A stretch of 64,000 nucleotides of DNA from Nematostella vectensis (Eukaryota; Cnidaria; Anthozoa; Actiniaria; Edwardsiidae), in NCBI RefSeq assembly GCF_932526225.1, contig NC_064047.1:1302001-1366000 (forward strand). Direction: 5' to 3'. Made by a program: the position numbers and the translations under genes. A model generated the notes under the pieces. That model searched no databases, was not told where the DNA came from, and saw only the letters and a program-made list of their open reading frames with translations. Positions 24,560 through 36,334 of this stretch are shown one piece after another (within the stretch, counting starts at the first letter, position 1; each line of letters opens with the position of its first letter).

Positions 24560-26110
24560 TTCCGAGGGTGTCCGTTATATAAAGGTTCTACTGTATGTTT
24601 GTTATGTGGTGGTCCCGAGGGTGTCCGTTATATGGGGGTTCTACTGTATGTTTGTTATGTGGTGGTCCCGAGGGTGTCCGTTATATGGAGGTTCTATTGT
24701 ATGTTTGTTATGTGGTGGTCCCGAGGGTGTCCGTTATATGGAGGTTCTACTGTATGTTTGTTATGTGGTGGTCCCGAGGGTTTCCGTTATATGGAGGTTC
24801 TACTGTATGTCTGTTATGTGGTGGTCCCGAGGGTTTCCGTTATATGGAGGTTCTACTGTATGTCTGTTATGTGGTGGTCCCGAGGGTGTCCGTTATATGG
24901 AGGTTCTACTGTATGTCTGTTATGTGGTGGTCCCGAGGGTGTCCGTTATATGGAGGTTCTACTGTATGTCTGTTTTGTGGTGGTCCCGAGGGTGTCCGTT
25001 AAATGAAGGTTCTACTGTATGGTTGTTATGTAGTGGTCCCGAGGGTGTCCGTTATATGGAGATTATGTACTGTATGTTTGTTATGTGGTGGTCCCGAGGG
25101 TGTCCGTTATATGGAGATTATGTACTGTATGTTTGTTATGTGGTGGTCCCGAGGGTGTCCGTTATATGGAGATTATGTACTGTATGTTTGTTATGTGGTG
25201 GTCCCGAGGGTGTCCGTTATATGGAGATTATGTACTGTATGTTTGTTATGTGGTGGTCCCGAGGGTGTCCGTTATATGGAGATTATGTACTGTATGTTTG
25301 TTATGTGGTGGTCCCGAGGGTGTCCGTTATATGGAGGTTCTACTGTGTGTTTGTTATGTAGTGGTGCCGAGGTTGTCCGTTATATGGAGGTTCTACTGTA
25401 TGTTTGTTATGTAGTGGTCCCGAGGGTGTCCGTTATATGGAGGTTCTACTGTATGTTTGTTATGTAGTGGTCCTGAGGGTGTCCGTTATATGGAGGTTCT
25501 ACTGTATGTTTGTTATGTGGTGGTCCCGAGGGTGTCCGTTATATGGAGGTTCTACTGTATGTTTGTTATGTGGTGGTCCCGCGAATGTCCGTTATATGTG
25601 GGTTCCACTGTATGTTTGTTATGTAGTGGTCCCGAGGGTGTCCGTTATATGAAGGTTCTACTGTATGTTTGTTATGTGGTGGTCCCGAGGGTGTCCGTTA
25701 TATGGAGATTATGTACTGTATGTTTGTTATGTGGTGGTCCCGAGGGTGTCCGTTATTTGGAGGTTCTACTGTATGTCTGTTATGTGGTGGTCCCGAGGGT
25801 GTCCGTTATATGGAGGTTCTACTGTATGTTTGTTATGTAGTGGTCCCGAGGGTGTCCGTTATATGGAGGTTCTACTGTATGTCTGTTATGTGGTGGTCCC
25901 GAGGGTGTCCGTTATATGGAGGTTCTACTGTATGTTTGTTATGTAGTGGTCCTGAAGGTGTCCGTTATATGGAGGTTGCACTGTATGATTGAGTGATGGT
26001 CCCGCGAATGTCCGTTATATAGGGGTTCGTAAAATCGAGGTTCCTCTGTATAACGGACGGCCTAGCTCGTTTGGTGCGGAGGTTGTCCGGTTAATGGAGG
26101 TTCTGCCAGT
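24560..26110. repeat. 53/56-bp satellite array, about 27 units
   Basis: Units carry CCCGAGGGTGTCCGTTATAT then GGAGGTTCTACTGTATG; a subset has GGAGATTATGTACTGTATG (56 bases). Because 53 is not divisible by three, all frames show overlapping open stretches, none of which is a gene. The phrase 'GTTATATGGAGGTTCTACTG' resembles the terminal sequences of pogo/Tigger-type DNA transposons (recalled family knowledge), so the array may have grown from a transposon end. A diverged single copy lies at about 4370-4400. Confidence 0.92.
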
Positions 26111-26148
26111 CTAATGTAATGTTTCACATGTGGTGGTCCCGAAATTGT

Positions 26149-26460
26149 CTATAATATGGAGGTTTTCCATGTCACTGTTGATACTTTCATTACCTCTCCT
26201 CGTTTGCGCCGTGAATGTACACTCAAGAAGTGTCGCTTTAGATGATAGTGATGCATGTAGGTCTTATCGCATTCAGTGCACTTGTGTCTCGCAGGATTGT
26301 CGGAATGAGATCTCATGTGCCGTTGCATGGTGTATTTTCGGTTAAAAACTTTCCCGCACACAGTACACTGGAATAATTTTTGCCCTGGTGTCAAAGTTTC
26401 GACATTTGTGAAGACTCTTGACTCCTGCGCACCAAATTCAGTCAACGCGTTTAGCTCCAT
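26149..26460 (-). CDS. Small two-finger C2H2 zinc-finger protein (or terminal exon of one)
   Basis: 103 residues from the ATG at 26458-26460. Finger 1 has C32-x2-C35 and H48-x3-H52; finger 2 has C61-x2-C64 and H77-x4-H82, both with the usual aromatic and leucine spacers, so DNA or RNA binding is likely. A basic SRRKR follows finger 2. The frame stays open upstream to 26514 without another ATG, so this could be the last exon of a longer gene; a weak acceptor-like ATAG lies near 26485. The final residues (KTSIL) and the stop codon are read from a decayed copy of the adjacent 53-bp satellite. Specific orthology is not recognised. Confidence 0.6.
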   Translation of the reverse strand: MELNALTEFGAQESRVFTNVETLTPGQKLFQCTVCGKVFNRKYTMQRHMRSHSDNPARHKCTECDKTYMHHYHLKRHFLSVHSRRKRGEVMKVSTVTWKTSIL

Positions 26461-27669
26461 CGTGTCCAGAGTCCTCACTATTTCTCTTCTTCCCAGTAAG
26501 TGACAAATTGACAAAGCTAATTCTCTCGATAATCCAGCAAGTAAGTGAGTGCTTCGTTACCTAAGTTCTTTCCGTTAGATAGAACCTTTTATATGCGCAC
26601 CCATACTGTTATTTGCGTACTTGTTTGATGAAGAATGGTTTCGCCGTTTTTTAACATAAAGGTAAACTAACGAGGTATTGTGGGCGTTCTCCTGGGAATA
26701 AGCTTCTTTTGTGCTACTATTTTCGAAATCGAATTGTTCTACGTTGGTGTGTAAGTGAATGCATCATTATAATGCAAAATACTTTGTTTTGTCAATGCAT
26801 CATAAGAATTGTTTTAAACGCACCAACCGCTCAATGCGCTATATATTCTTTTTTTGTTTTTAATTGGATTTAGTCAGTCAGAGTTCGATCCTCGGTTAAC
26901 GCCTTAGGTCTCTTTTTTTTGTATTGTTTTTGTTTTTAAGCTTCTGTCATTCCATACATACATACTTAATTTTCTTAGAAAATTCCTGTAAAGAGGAAAA
27001 CGCGCTGGCATTGTTACACATATCCACAAGAATATTTTGGCTATATCCGAGAGATTTTTCTATGTAGATCGCAAATGTGAATATGGAACTATAGAACTAA
27101 CCTGTGCATACGGTTAAACATTGAAAAAATATGGGGATCGTTGCGGATAGTTGATTGGGGGACCTTTGGGAATTGTTTCGGGTCCGTATGTTCCTCCTGT
27201 TCACCAAACACGATTCTTTCAATATAGACGGGTACCCTGTGGAAGTTGTTTTTTTAAAAGGCCGCACTGCCACATGGGATTCCAAATCGAACCAAAATTG
27301 CGACGAGGTGAAACTTTTTCAGAAGTTTTATTTGTTTTGTTAAAAATTATTTTGACTTAAAATGTGATTATGACTGATGGAAACTGGGCTGCATTTCAAA
27401 CACCTACGAAAAACCAAGTCAGTATTTTCTGTGCAATCTGATGTTGTGTGTATGAATTCTGATTCGGTCTGCTTTTGTTTTGTGTAAAACGCTGGATATG
27501 TTTCAAAGTTTCATGGCTTTCATGTTTGAAAATAGAGTAAAGCACAAGCGATTTCTACAGTTTTATTTTGTTGCGTTTAATAACAATTTTGATGAAAAAA
27601 AGGCTGTGCTCTTGTGTAGCAAATCATAAATGATCATCGATCATCAAATTCAATTCTTTGTAGACCAGA

Positions 27670-30600
27670 ATGGGAGATACAGATGATTGGGCTGACTTTG
27701 GTGGATTTGAAGTAAGTAACAAACAAGTATTCAGGTTGCATACAAGTGCACGTTAAGATTGTGCATAGTTCAGTGATTTTTTGTATTTATTTATTCTTTA
27801 CCTTTTCAGTCTGCAGTTCCAGCTACCAATCCCCAAGCTAGTACAACATCTGGACTAATCTCATGGGCTGCTTTCCCTGCCACTAGCCCTGCCCCCCCAA
27901 GGGAAATGATACCATGGGTTTCACCTGCGACACAGCCTGTGGCCCCACCCATCGTGTCCAGCACTCAAGACTGGGGAAATCAAGGGTCCTTGACCAACCA
28001 AAATACCAGTCAGGCTATTCTGGCCAATCCGATTGCTTTAGAAACTGGATCATCCAATCAGAGTTCAGCAATGGTAGCCAATCAGAGCTCACAGTTTCCT
28101 ACTGTTTGTCTTGAGGAAAAGTTCAGTACTGTTGCTGAGCCTAGGCTTATGGCAGAGCCATCATCAAAAGCTATTTCAAGTGATGTATTGGAATTGATGG
28201 CTGTACAGATTTCCCCAGACAATGAACTTTTAAAGGAGCATAAACAAGAAGAGGAATCGAGAAAGTCCTTAGAAAAAGATATTAGTGCTTTACAGGAGAA
28301 GTTGTCTTTAGCCGATAAAGAGAGGTTAAGAATGAGCAAAGTAAGACCCTTCTCTATACCTAATAAATTTTATGCACTTCACTTTTTCAAGTGTTTTTTT
28401 CAAAGATATAAAGGAATTTCACTAAAAGGTTTTTTAAAAAGTTTAAATTTACCTTCTTTTATACTTAGGAAATTGAGTTGCTTGACAATAAGAGCAGTGC
28501 TCTTGAAGAAGAGTCCAAGTCATTGCAGGAACAGTTGGAATTCCAGGAAATGAAGTATTCTCAGATGCAGGTGGGTGGATGTCTAATTATTTACTGTTAT
28601 TTTGAGTATTCTGAGACCTTTGTAACAGAACACGTTTTGTACCCTCTGATTGGTCAACGCATTTCAGTAAGATTGCTTGGTTGGAAACCATTAAGGTGTG
28701 CAAAAAAGTAAACAAGAGATTTTTCAAGAAATGGAGATTCTGTAAAGTCAAGTAATGGAAGTGCTCCTCTTAGTTACTTACCTAAAAGAAACCTTGAAAA
28801 TTAATGGTCTTTATTCCTATTTGTTTGAAAATATTGATGTCTGCTATTCTTTAGTAAAGGAATAAAGACAAGCTATGCCTGTATGGAAATCAAAATAAGC
28901 AGAAAAGAAAATGGTCATTGCCTTCTTTTTTTATTTATTTTTTATGTTAGGATGAGCATGCCAAGCAATTGCAGGACTTAAGGCAAGCGGGTCATGATGC
29001 ATTGGCAATCATTGTTGAAGAATACAAGGTTGGCTTTCAAATTTTTTTTATAGTTTTTAAACACACCTGACAGAATGTAAAACCCAGTACAAAAAATAAG
29101 CGTTATACCAACTAACAAAAAAATAAAAATGTTTTTTAATGGAAACACTTGGTCATTTGCTACCTATTTCTCAGGAGTTATCAAGGCAGGCTGTTCTACA
29201 GCAGCAGAAAGAGTGTCAGTTGGAGATAAAAGATTTGCTGGAGAGTGAGAGGGAAAAACTGAGGGATACACTCAAGAATCAGGTGCTTACCCTAATATGT
29301 TGATATAATTAGGTACAAATAACAGTGTCATCATTAGGAGAGGTCATTTATTCAACAATAGTGTAGAGTCTTGTAATATGGTTGACCCATCCCAGGTTCC
29401 ACCCAGCCTCTCTGAAGGTTGTTTTCTAACCTTTTTGTTATTTCTCCATTCAGGAAGAAAATACAGTCAAGGTGGTCGAAGAGGAAAGAGTGAAGAGTGC
29501 CGAGTCCATGAGAATGACTTTGGAAGCTGAGGCTGCAAAGCATGAGGTCCTAATATTTTATTCTTTCTTCCCATAGAAAGGATTGTTTCTGCTTATGTAT
29601 CCAGTATCTAAAATTGATATTGATTTTCCCTTTTGTAGAACAATTTAAAAGACGCTTTAGCAGGGGAGAAAGAGAGAAGCAAACAGGCCATTGAAAAAGC
29701 TGTACAGGTAAGCTTTCAATATTTTTTTAGAACTACAGTAATCTAGAAATAATAGAAATTATCATCTAGGAATTAAAATCTAGAATAATAGAATATAGTT
29801 TTATATGGCACATATAACCTAGCCTGGGTAGTGGCTCAAGGGAGAGGGACGGGGGGAGAGCGGGTGAGAGATGAAAAAGCAAGTGGCTGAGGGGGACTGG
29901 GGGTCCCCCATCCCTTCTCTTGAGCCGCTACGCAGGCTACATATAACCCAAAATCCTAGATTAAAGAACAGTACATTTCTTTTGCTTTTGTTCAGGGTAC
30001 AGAAACTCAAAATGTTAAAAAGGCATCATGAAAACCATTTGTCTGTGTTTGCAGGAAAGTCTAGCAGATGGTAAAAGAAACTTAGAGAAGACGTTAGTGG
30101 AAGAAAGAGCAAAACATGCTGAAGCCATGAAAGACTTGATGGTTTGTATTGTTCAAACAGGCAATTCTTTGCATAATATTTTTTCAATAGGGGGAATACA
30201 ATACAGGGAAAGGGGGGGTTGTGGTACCCATTTTTTAACTACTGCAATTGCTTGAACAAGCACTTCCCTCAAAGAAGTACCTCTTCCTAATAAGTGCCTT
30301 GCCTAAGAGGAAGATGTGCCTCCCCTAAACATGTTACAGATTATATATTGTTACCGAATGCAGGAATCGACAGAAAGAATGTTACAAGAAAGGATTCAGA
30401 ATGCATTGCAGGAAGAGCGGGAAAAAAATAAGGTGAGTAAGTATCAGTGGCCAAGCAGGCCCCTCCCACCCCCCTATTTTAACAGGGGTAGAACTATGGG
30501 TGGACCAAGCAGTCCCCACCCACCCCCCTATTTTATCAGGGGTAGAACTATGGGTGCACCAAGCAGGCCCCAACTATCCCCCTATTTTATCAGGAGTAGA

Positions 30601-33000
30601 ACTATGGGTGCACCAAGCAGACCCCACCCGCCCCCTATTTTATCAGGGGTAGAACTATGGGTGGACCAAGCAGCCCCCACCCACCCCCCTATTTTATCAG
30701 GGGTAAAACTATGGGTGGACCAAGCAGGCCCCACCCACCCCCTATTTTATCAGGGAGAGAATTATGGGTGGACCAAGCAGGCCCCACCCACCCCTCTATT
30801 TTATCAGGGGTAGAACTATGGGTGGACCAAGCAGCCCCCACCCACCCCCCTATTTTATCAGGGGTAGAACTATGGGTGGACCAAGCAGGCCCCACCCACC
30901 CCCTATTTTATCAGGGGTAAAACTATGGGTGGACCAAGCAGCCCCCACCCACCCCCCTATTTTATCAGGGGTAGAACTATGGGTGGACCAAGCAGGCCCC
31001 ACCCACCCCCTATTTTATCAGGGAGAGAATTATGGGTGGACCAAGCAGGCCCCACCCACCCCTCTATTTTATCAGGGGTAGAACTATGGGTGGACCAAGC
31101 AGCCCCCACCCACCCCCCTATTTTATCAGGGGTAGAACTATGGGTGGACCAAGCAGGCCCCACCCACCCCCTATTTTATCAGGGGTAGAACTATGGGTGG
31201 ACCAAGCAGCCCCCACCCACCCCCCTATTTTATCAGGGGTAGAACTATGGGTGGACCAAGCAGGCCCCACCCACCCCCTATTTTATCAGGGGTAAAACTA
31301 TGGGTGGACCAAGCAGGCCCCACCCACCCCCTATTTTATCAGGGGTAAAACTATGGGTGGACTAAGCAGCCCCCACCCACCCCCTATTTTATCAGGGGTA
31401 GAACTATGGGTGGACCAAGCAGTCCCCACCCACCCCCTATTTTATCAGGGGTAAAACTATGGGTGGACTAAGCAGCCCCCACCCACCCCCTATTTTATCA
31501 GGGGTAGAACTATGGGTGGACCAAGCAGTCCCCACCCACCCCCTATTTTATCTGGGGTAAAACTATGGGTGGACTAAGCAGCCCCCACTCACCCCCTATT
31601 TTATTAGGGGTAAAACTATGGGTGGACCAAGCAGGCCCCACCCACCCCCTATTTTATCAGGGGTAAAACTATGGGTGGACCAAGCAGGCCCCACCCACCC
31701 CCCTATTTTATCAGGGGTAGAACTATGGGTGGACCAAGCAGTCCCCACCCACCCCCTATTTTATCAGGGGTAAAACTATGGGTGGACTAAGCAGCCCCCA
31801 CCCACCCCCTATTTTATCAGGGGTAGAACTATGGGTGGACCAAGCAGTCCCCACCCACCCCCTATTTTATCTGGGGTAAAACTATGGGTGGACTAAGCAG
31901 CCCCCACCCACCCCCTATTTTATTAGGGGTAAAACTATGGGTGGACCAAGCAGGCCCCACCCACCCCCCTATTTTATCAGGGGTAAAACTATGGGTGGAC
32001 CAAGCAGCCCCCACCCACCCCCCATTTTATCAGGGGTAAAACTATGGGTGGACCAAGCAGGCCCCACCCACCCCCCTATTTTATCAGGGGTAGAATTATG
32101 GGTGGACCAAGCAGGCCCAACCCACCCCCCTATTTTCAGATATTTGGCTTAAAATTAATAAAAAATATAAGAAAATCCGTAAAAAACAATGCATCCGACC
32201 CCCCCCCCCCTCCTTGAAACCCAGTGGACAGCTGTATGAAATAATTGTTTTGACCAAGCACTAGGGAGTTTTTCAAATAGATAACAAGGAACTCGCCAGT
32301 CTTATCTCTTTAACTCTCACTTTTTTTCATATCTCACTTATTATTTTTGATGTTCTCTGTTTAACAGGTCGCACTGTATTTTTATCTGCGAAAATATGAT
32401 TTCAGGCCCTATTGTAATTTGTTATATTTATTTTTGTGATTCCGTTTTTCTTAAAGAAATCCATCCAGACTGTTGTTGACAGTGAGCGGGCTCAAGGAAG
32501 AGAGGCTGTAGAGGAGGCGATCAACACCACGAGAAACAAGATGACTGAGTACTTACATCATAAACAAGAGGTAAGACTCACCGACCAACACGGCGATTGT
32601 GTCAGGATCATACCTCTACCATTTTGTCTTTATAACGACCATACTGCTGTCAATTCGCGACCATACTACAGCATACCGCGAACATGCCGCGATTATATTG
32701 CGAGTATACCGCGACCATATCGCGAGTATATTACGGCATATCGCAAACATACTGCGACCATACCACTCCCACCTCAGGGTATTTAATGAACACTCCCCTA
32801 TATAATGTTTTCTCTGTCTTGCGCAGATGGATGCACAAGTTAGACTACGTCAGTTTGCCGCCATGGATTTGTTTCTTGAAGGTACTCGAGCTCAGCTTAA
32901 GAACCTGATGGAGTCTACACAGACCAACGATCACAAGAATGATACAGCTCAGGAAGCTGATGGAACCGAGACAAACCAAAAAAACTTGAGAGCGATGTAA
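27670..33000 (+). CDS. CCDC91: Coiled-coil domain-containing protein 91 (CCDC91/p56, GGA-binding partner), complete, 11 exons
   Basis: Accessory protein that binds GGA adaptors at the trans-Golgi network. Exons: 27670-27711, 27810-28340, 28469-28570, 28951-29028, 29175-29282, 29454-29546, 29639-29707, 30055-30141, 30364-30432, 32457-32570, 32827-33000; 488 residues (human 441). Exon 1 encodes 14 residues ending ADFGGFE, the acidic-phenylalanine motif that in p56 binds the GGA ear domain. Exon 2 is Ser/Thr/Pro-rich and includes SWAAFPA, also found in the human protein. The rest is long coiled coil with conserved QAGHDALAIIVEEYK (exon 4) and the C-terminal TRNKMTEYLHHKQEMD region. Every intron is phase 0, so any exon could be skipped without a frameshift. 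Intron 7 carries a MITE and intron 9 a large minisatellite. Confidence 0.9.
29820..29939. mobile_element. 120-bp hairpin MITE with 9-bp target-site duplication (CCDC91 intron 7)
   Basis: The left arm TAGCCTGGGTAGTGGCTCAA is the inverse of the right arm (...TTGAGCCGCTACGCAGGCTA), about 30 bases each. CATATAACC is present immediately on both sides (29811-29819 and 29940-29948). A 9-base duplication is typical of Mutator-like elements. It carries no coding sequence. Confidence 0.85.
30449..32137. repeat. 53/54-bp minisatellite, about 31 units, in CCDC91 intron 9
   Basis: Units run GGACCAAGCAGGCCCCACCC, ACCCCCCTATTTTATCAG, GGGTAGAACTATGGGT. The array begins about 17 bases after the exon 9 donor at 30433. 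Block duplications are visible (30690-30930 versus 30958-31200; 31390-31560 versus 31715-31880). Each unit holds a pyrimidine tract followed by TTTTATCAG-G, a good match to a 3' splice site. Long open frames on both strands are repeat artefacts. Confidence 0.93.
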
Positions 33001-34080
33001 AAGTCATAAAAGAAAATTTTAATTAACATAAGAAGCCACAACTTTCGGAACCAACAAGAGACGACAGATAAATCAACTTTGACAGGAGTACTTTGATGTA
33101 TTTTTGTGTTTTTTATTGATTGTTTTGCAAGAGGTAATATAAACAATGTCCTCAAGTATTAACAAGAACCTTATCAAATAGCTTTTTTAACTTTTATAAG
33201 AGACCAGTTCATTAGGCAATTTTAGTTAAACAGTTATATTAGAAAAAGTTACAAGATCCATCCACATTCCACCCATAGTCTCAACATCCCGGGGGTGGAG
33301 GGGGGGCGGACTCCAATAAATAAATGCAGACAGGAGTGATCGTCGGTAAAATCAATTTAAACCCTAAGGGATAGCACTTCGGGTGTGGTCAACATAAATT
33401 ATTACCCCTAAGAGTCCCCCCACCCCGTCTCCTCCCCGGCCTCGTAGTACACACTAAAAAATGTAGTGCGCAATCCACGCGGATCATATTGAGACATGAG
33501 CAAATTTACTGCGGTTTTCAATATACGATTTGCAACAGTTAATCATTTTCTGGATTCCGTCAATCAAAATCCTTGGAGCGTTTTCATTGGCCAGCACTGA
33601 ACAAATCCCAATTCCTTCCCTTATGGGCTAGGTCCGAAACCACAATGAAAATTCTATTACCCTGCGTGTCGTCCAAAAGCCGTAGATTTCGCTGATGTTA
33701 TAGCAGCTTACGGGAACTCTAACCATTAGTCAGAACGGGAAAGAGCTCTCTACTCGGTTGAAATTATTTGGTTTCGGCGTCTTGTATGGCAGTAAAGTAA
33801 GGTTGTGTTAATTTTCAAAATTACAGTGTTTTGTACATGTGTTGTTTGCCGTAGCAGTTTTCATTGCTTGTTTGGTGATGACTTGGACCTCACAAAATTT
33901 GTCAATGCAATTCTCACGTTGGGCGACTGGTTTGGGACTTCGCCACACATTTTCTTTTAATTTTATTGCATGCATGGCGTGGTTTGGGACCTCGCAAAAT
34001 ATTCATTTAATTTTATGTTACGTGACTGGTTTGGAACCTCGACATTAATTTTGAATGAATGAATGAATAAAATAAAGTTA
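33001..34080. other. CCDC91 3' flank and intergenic DNA
   Basis: AATAAATAAA near 33316 is a candidate poly(A) signal for CCDC91, about 315 bases past the stop. Nothing else recognisable was seen. Confidence 0.4.
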
Positions 34081-34345
34081 ATGTGAGGTGAGGCGTGGCC
34101 AAGATGAGGTTAAGTTGTTACGAGGCGTGGTTATATAAGGTTGAAGTGAGGTGAGGTCAGGTCAAGAAGAGGTTAAGTTGTTACGAGGCGTGGTGAAATA
34201 AGGTTAAAGTGAGGTGAGGCGTGGTCCAGGTGAGGTTAAGGTGAATACAGTCCAAGGTGAGGTTTAGTTAAGACGAGGCGTGTTGAGGTCACATCAGTGT
34301 TACATCAGTGAGGTGGGGCGTGGTGAGGTAAGCTGAACCGAGGAG
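34081..34345. repeat. Degenerate GAGGTGAGGCGTGGT tandem repeats
   Basis: Imperfect units of GTGAGGTGAGGCGTGGT and GAGGTTAAGTTGTTACGAGG recur four to five times. Purine-rich on the plus strand, no coding capacity. It resembles in composition the array in the GPCR intron at 50828-51060. Confidence 0.7.
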
Positions 34346-34663
34346 CAGTTGACCAACTTATCCATCTTTTTTCTATTAGATAGCATCTCAACCAAGGCAA
34401 ATACATCTAGTCAAAGTAGGAATACGTGCTTATTCAACACAAACAAGACATTAGACTTCATATCCTAAAGCCCATGATACTACCCAGGATTGGCTGGAGG
34501 GAGGGGGGGGGGGGGGGGGGGCGAAGTCATAGCTATCATATGGATAACACGGAGTATTTGAGGATTTTTTTATAAGAAATGACCCACCTTTTGGCGGCCA
34601 GGGGGGAGGGGTGCGCACACCATGCCCACCCCCCTGTACACCCCCTGGGTACGCGCCTGACTA

Positions 34664-34738
34664 CAGACTTTTCGAGGCTCCTGCCTCTTCCTAGGTGTCT
34701 AGTGGATGATAAAGAGACAGGAGCCACGAAAAGTCTGC
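34664..34738. repeat. Small hairpin element
   Basis: CAGACTTTTCGAGGCTCCTG at 34665-34684 pairs with the inverse sequence ending at 34738 (...AGGAGCCACGAAAAGTCTG), one mismatch across about 20 bases. MITE-like form. The preceding 34590-34655 is a C/G-run-rich repeat ending CCCTGGGTACGCGCCTGA, similar in kind to 61378-61430. Confidence 0.55.
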
Positions 34739-35274
34739 AATTTCTATCCATTTAGCACTCTTTACAGATCATAATCATACCAGGCGCTACCAGCCACCAA
34801 CAGCACCTCTTTGCACGTGGTACACATGAAGCCAGGCGCAGTAGCTACTCAGTGTACATATTAAAGAAGGCCAATCACCGCAATTTTATGCTCTCGCTCT
34901 TAATGCCGAGTGACTCAAAGAATCCAATTTCCATCGGCTAATTCAAGCCAATTCAAGCGAGAAACCAAGATATTTTCAATTAAATATCGTCAATAACATA
35001 TCAGACTTCATTCTTAGACTGTTATTTTGAAGATTTCTCGCAAATAAAAATGTGTATTTTCAATGATAAACAATAACAAACGCGTAGGTAAGCGACATTC
35101 TTTAAGATTATTGTTGTCGTAATGATGGTGATGACTCATCAGCGGGTTCTTTCACGTTTCTGTCCGCCGAGTTCAAGTTGTATGCGCCTGCTGCCACCAG
35201 CGGGGCGCTGAGCTGCCTCGCCTTCTGGATCGCAGCGGCGAGAGTCGCCCTTGAAGTTATTACAGGTGAGTCGT

Positions 35275-35605
35275 GACAGACGGACGGACAGACAGACCAA
35301 TAACAGACAGACAGACCAATAACGGACAGACAGATCAATAACGGACTGACAGACCAATAACGGACACACTGACCAATAACGGACAGACAGACCAATAACA
35401 GACAGACGGACCAATAATGGACAGACAGACCAATAACAGACAGACAGACCAATAACAGACGGACGGACCAATAATGGACAGACAGACCAATAACGGACAG
35501 ACAGACCAACATACAATAACGGACGGACGAACCAATAACGAATAGACAGACCAATAACGGACGGACGGGCGGGCAGTCAGACCAATAACGGACGGACAGA
35601 CAGAC
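35275..35605. repeat. About 19-bp GACCAATAACGGACAGACA array after receptor exon A
   Basis: ACAGACAGACCAATAACGGA-type units recur about 15-17 times, starting roughly 10 bases past the candidate donor at 35266. The following 35600-35780 is a looser GACAGACGGA-rich continuation. Reverse-strand open frames here (35108-35719 and others) are artefacts of the repeat. Confidence 0.88.
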
Positions 35606-36334
35606 GTCCGTCAGACGGATGGAAAGACAGACAAACGGAGAGACGGACCAACGGGAGGTCAGACGGACAAACAGAGCAGTCAGATGGTTATATAAACAGA
35701 AGAACAGAGAGACGTCCATGCAAACTGAAGGGCGGACAGTCGAAAACAGAGACAGATGGACGAACAGACAAACAGATCTTGTATCAGCATTTATGATTAC
35801 TTTATTTGTTCGGTTTCAGTATTAGCCATGAGTAACTTCATCTCTGGTGGTATGGGTCCCAAAGCCTCATACGCTACCGCTATGGATGTCTACATGTTCA
35901 CGTGTTTGTGTTTGTAGCCTTCTTAGAATACGCCCTCATGCACCACCAGATATATTCCAACAAATGCCAGTGTGCGGCTGACGTAAGTATCAATTAAAAC
36001 CATTATTTCTATAGGCTTTCCACGAATAACGGTTTCAATTTAGGGCCAATCACGGATCATCGTTTACCATCTTCAACATTATTATCACCATCATCTTCAA
36101 AACTACCTTCATCATCTTATCATCATCTGTCGTTGATATCATTATCAAGATAAAAATCATTATCATCCCTACCTCCCTCCCTCGCTAAATGGAAGGTCCT
36201 TATATCAACACATATATATTTCTTCATTCTCCACAAACTAATAGGGACGTTACTCAAGAAATAGGAACAAATAACAAAGCGATAACCGACGACATAAGAA
36301 AGGAAAAAGACCTTGAACACGCATTAGAAAACAC

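Noticed and set aside
24595-25992. Several 90-251-codon ORFs (CLLCGGPEGVRYM repeats)
   Set aside because: Different frames of the same 53-bp satellite; the period is not a multiple of three, so frames rotate.
30316-32152. Pro-rich ORFs downstream of CCDC91 exon 9 as coding extension
   Set aside because: Intron 9 minisatellite; exon 9 donor and exon 10 acceptor join in frame and match the CCDC91 family.
35108-35719. 203-codon minus-strand ORF (SVCPLLVCLSVIG repeats)
   Set aside because: Antisense reading of the 19-bp GACCAATAACG array.
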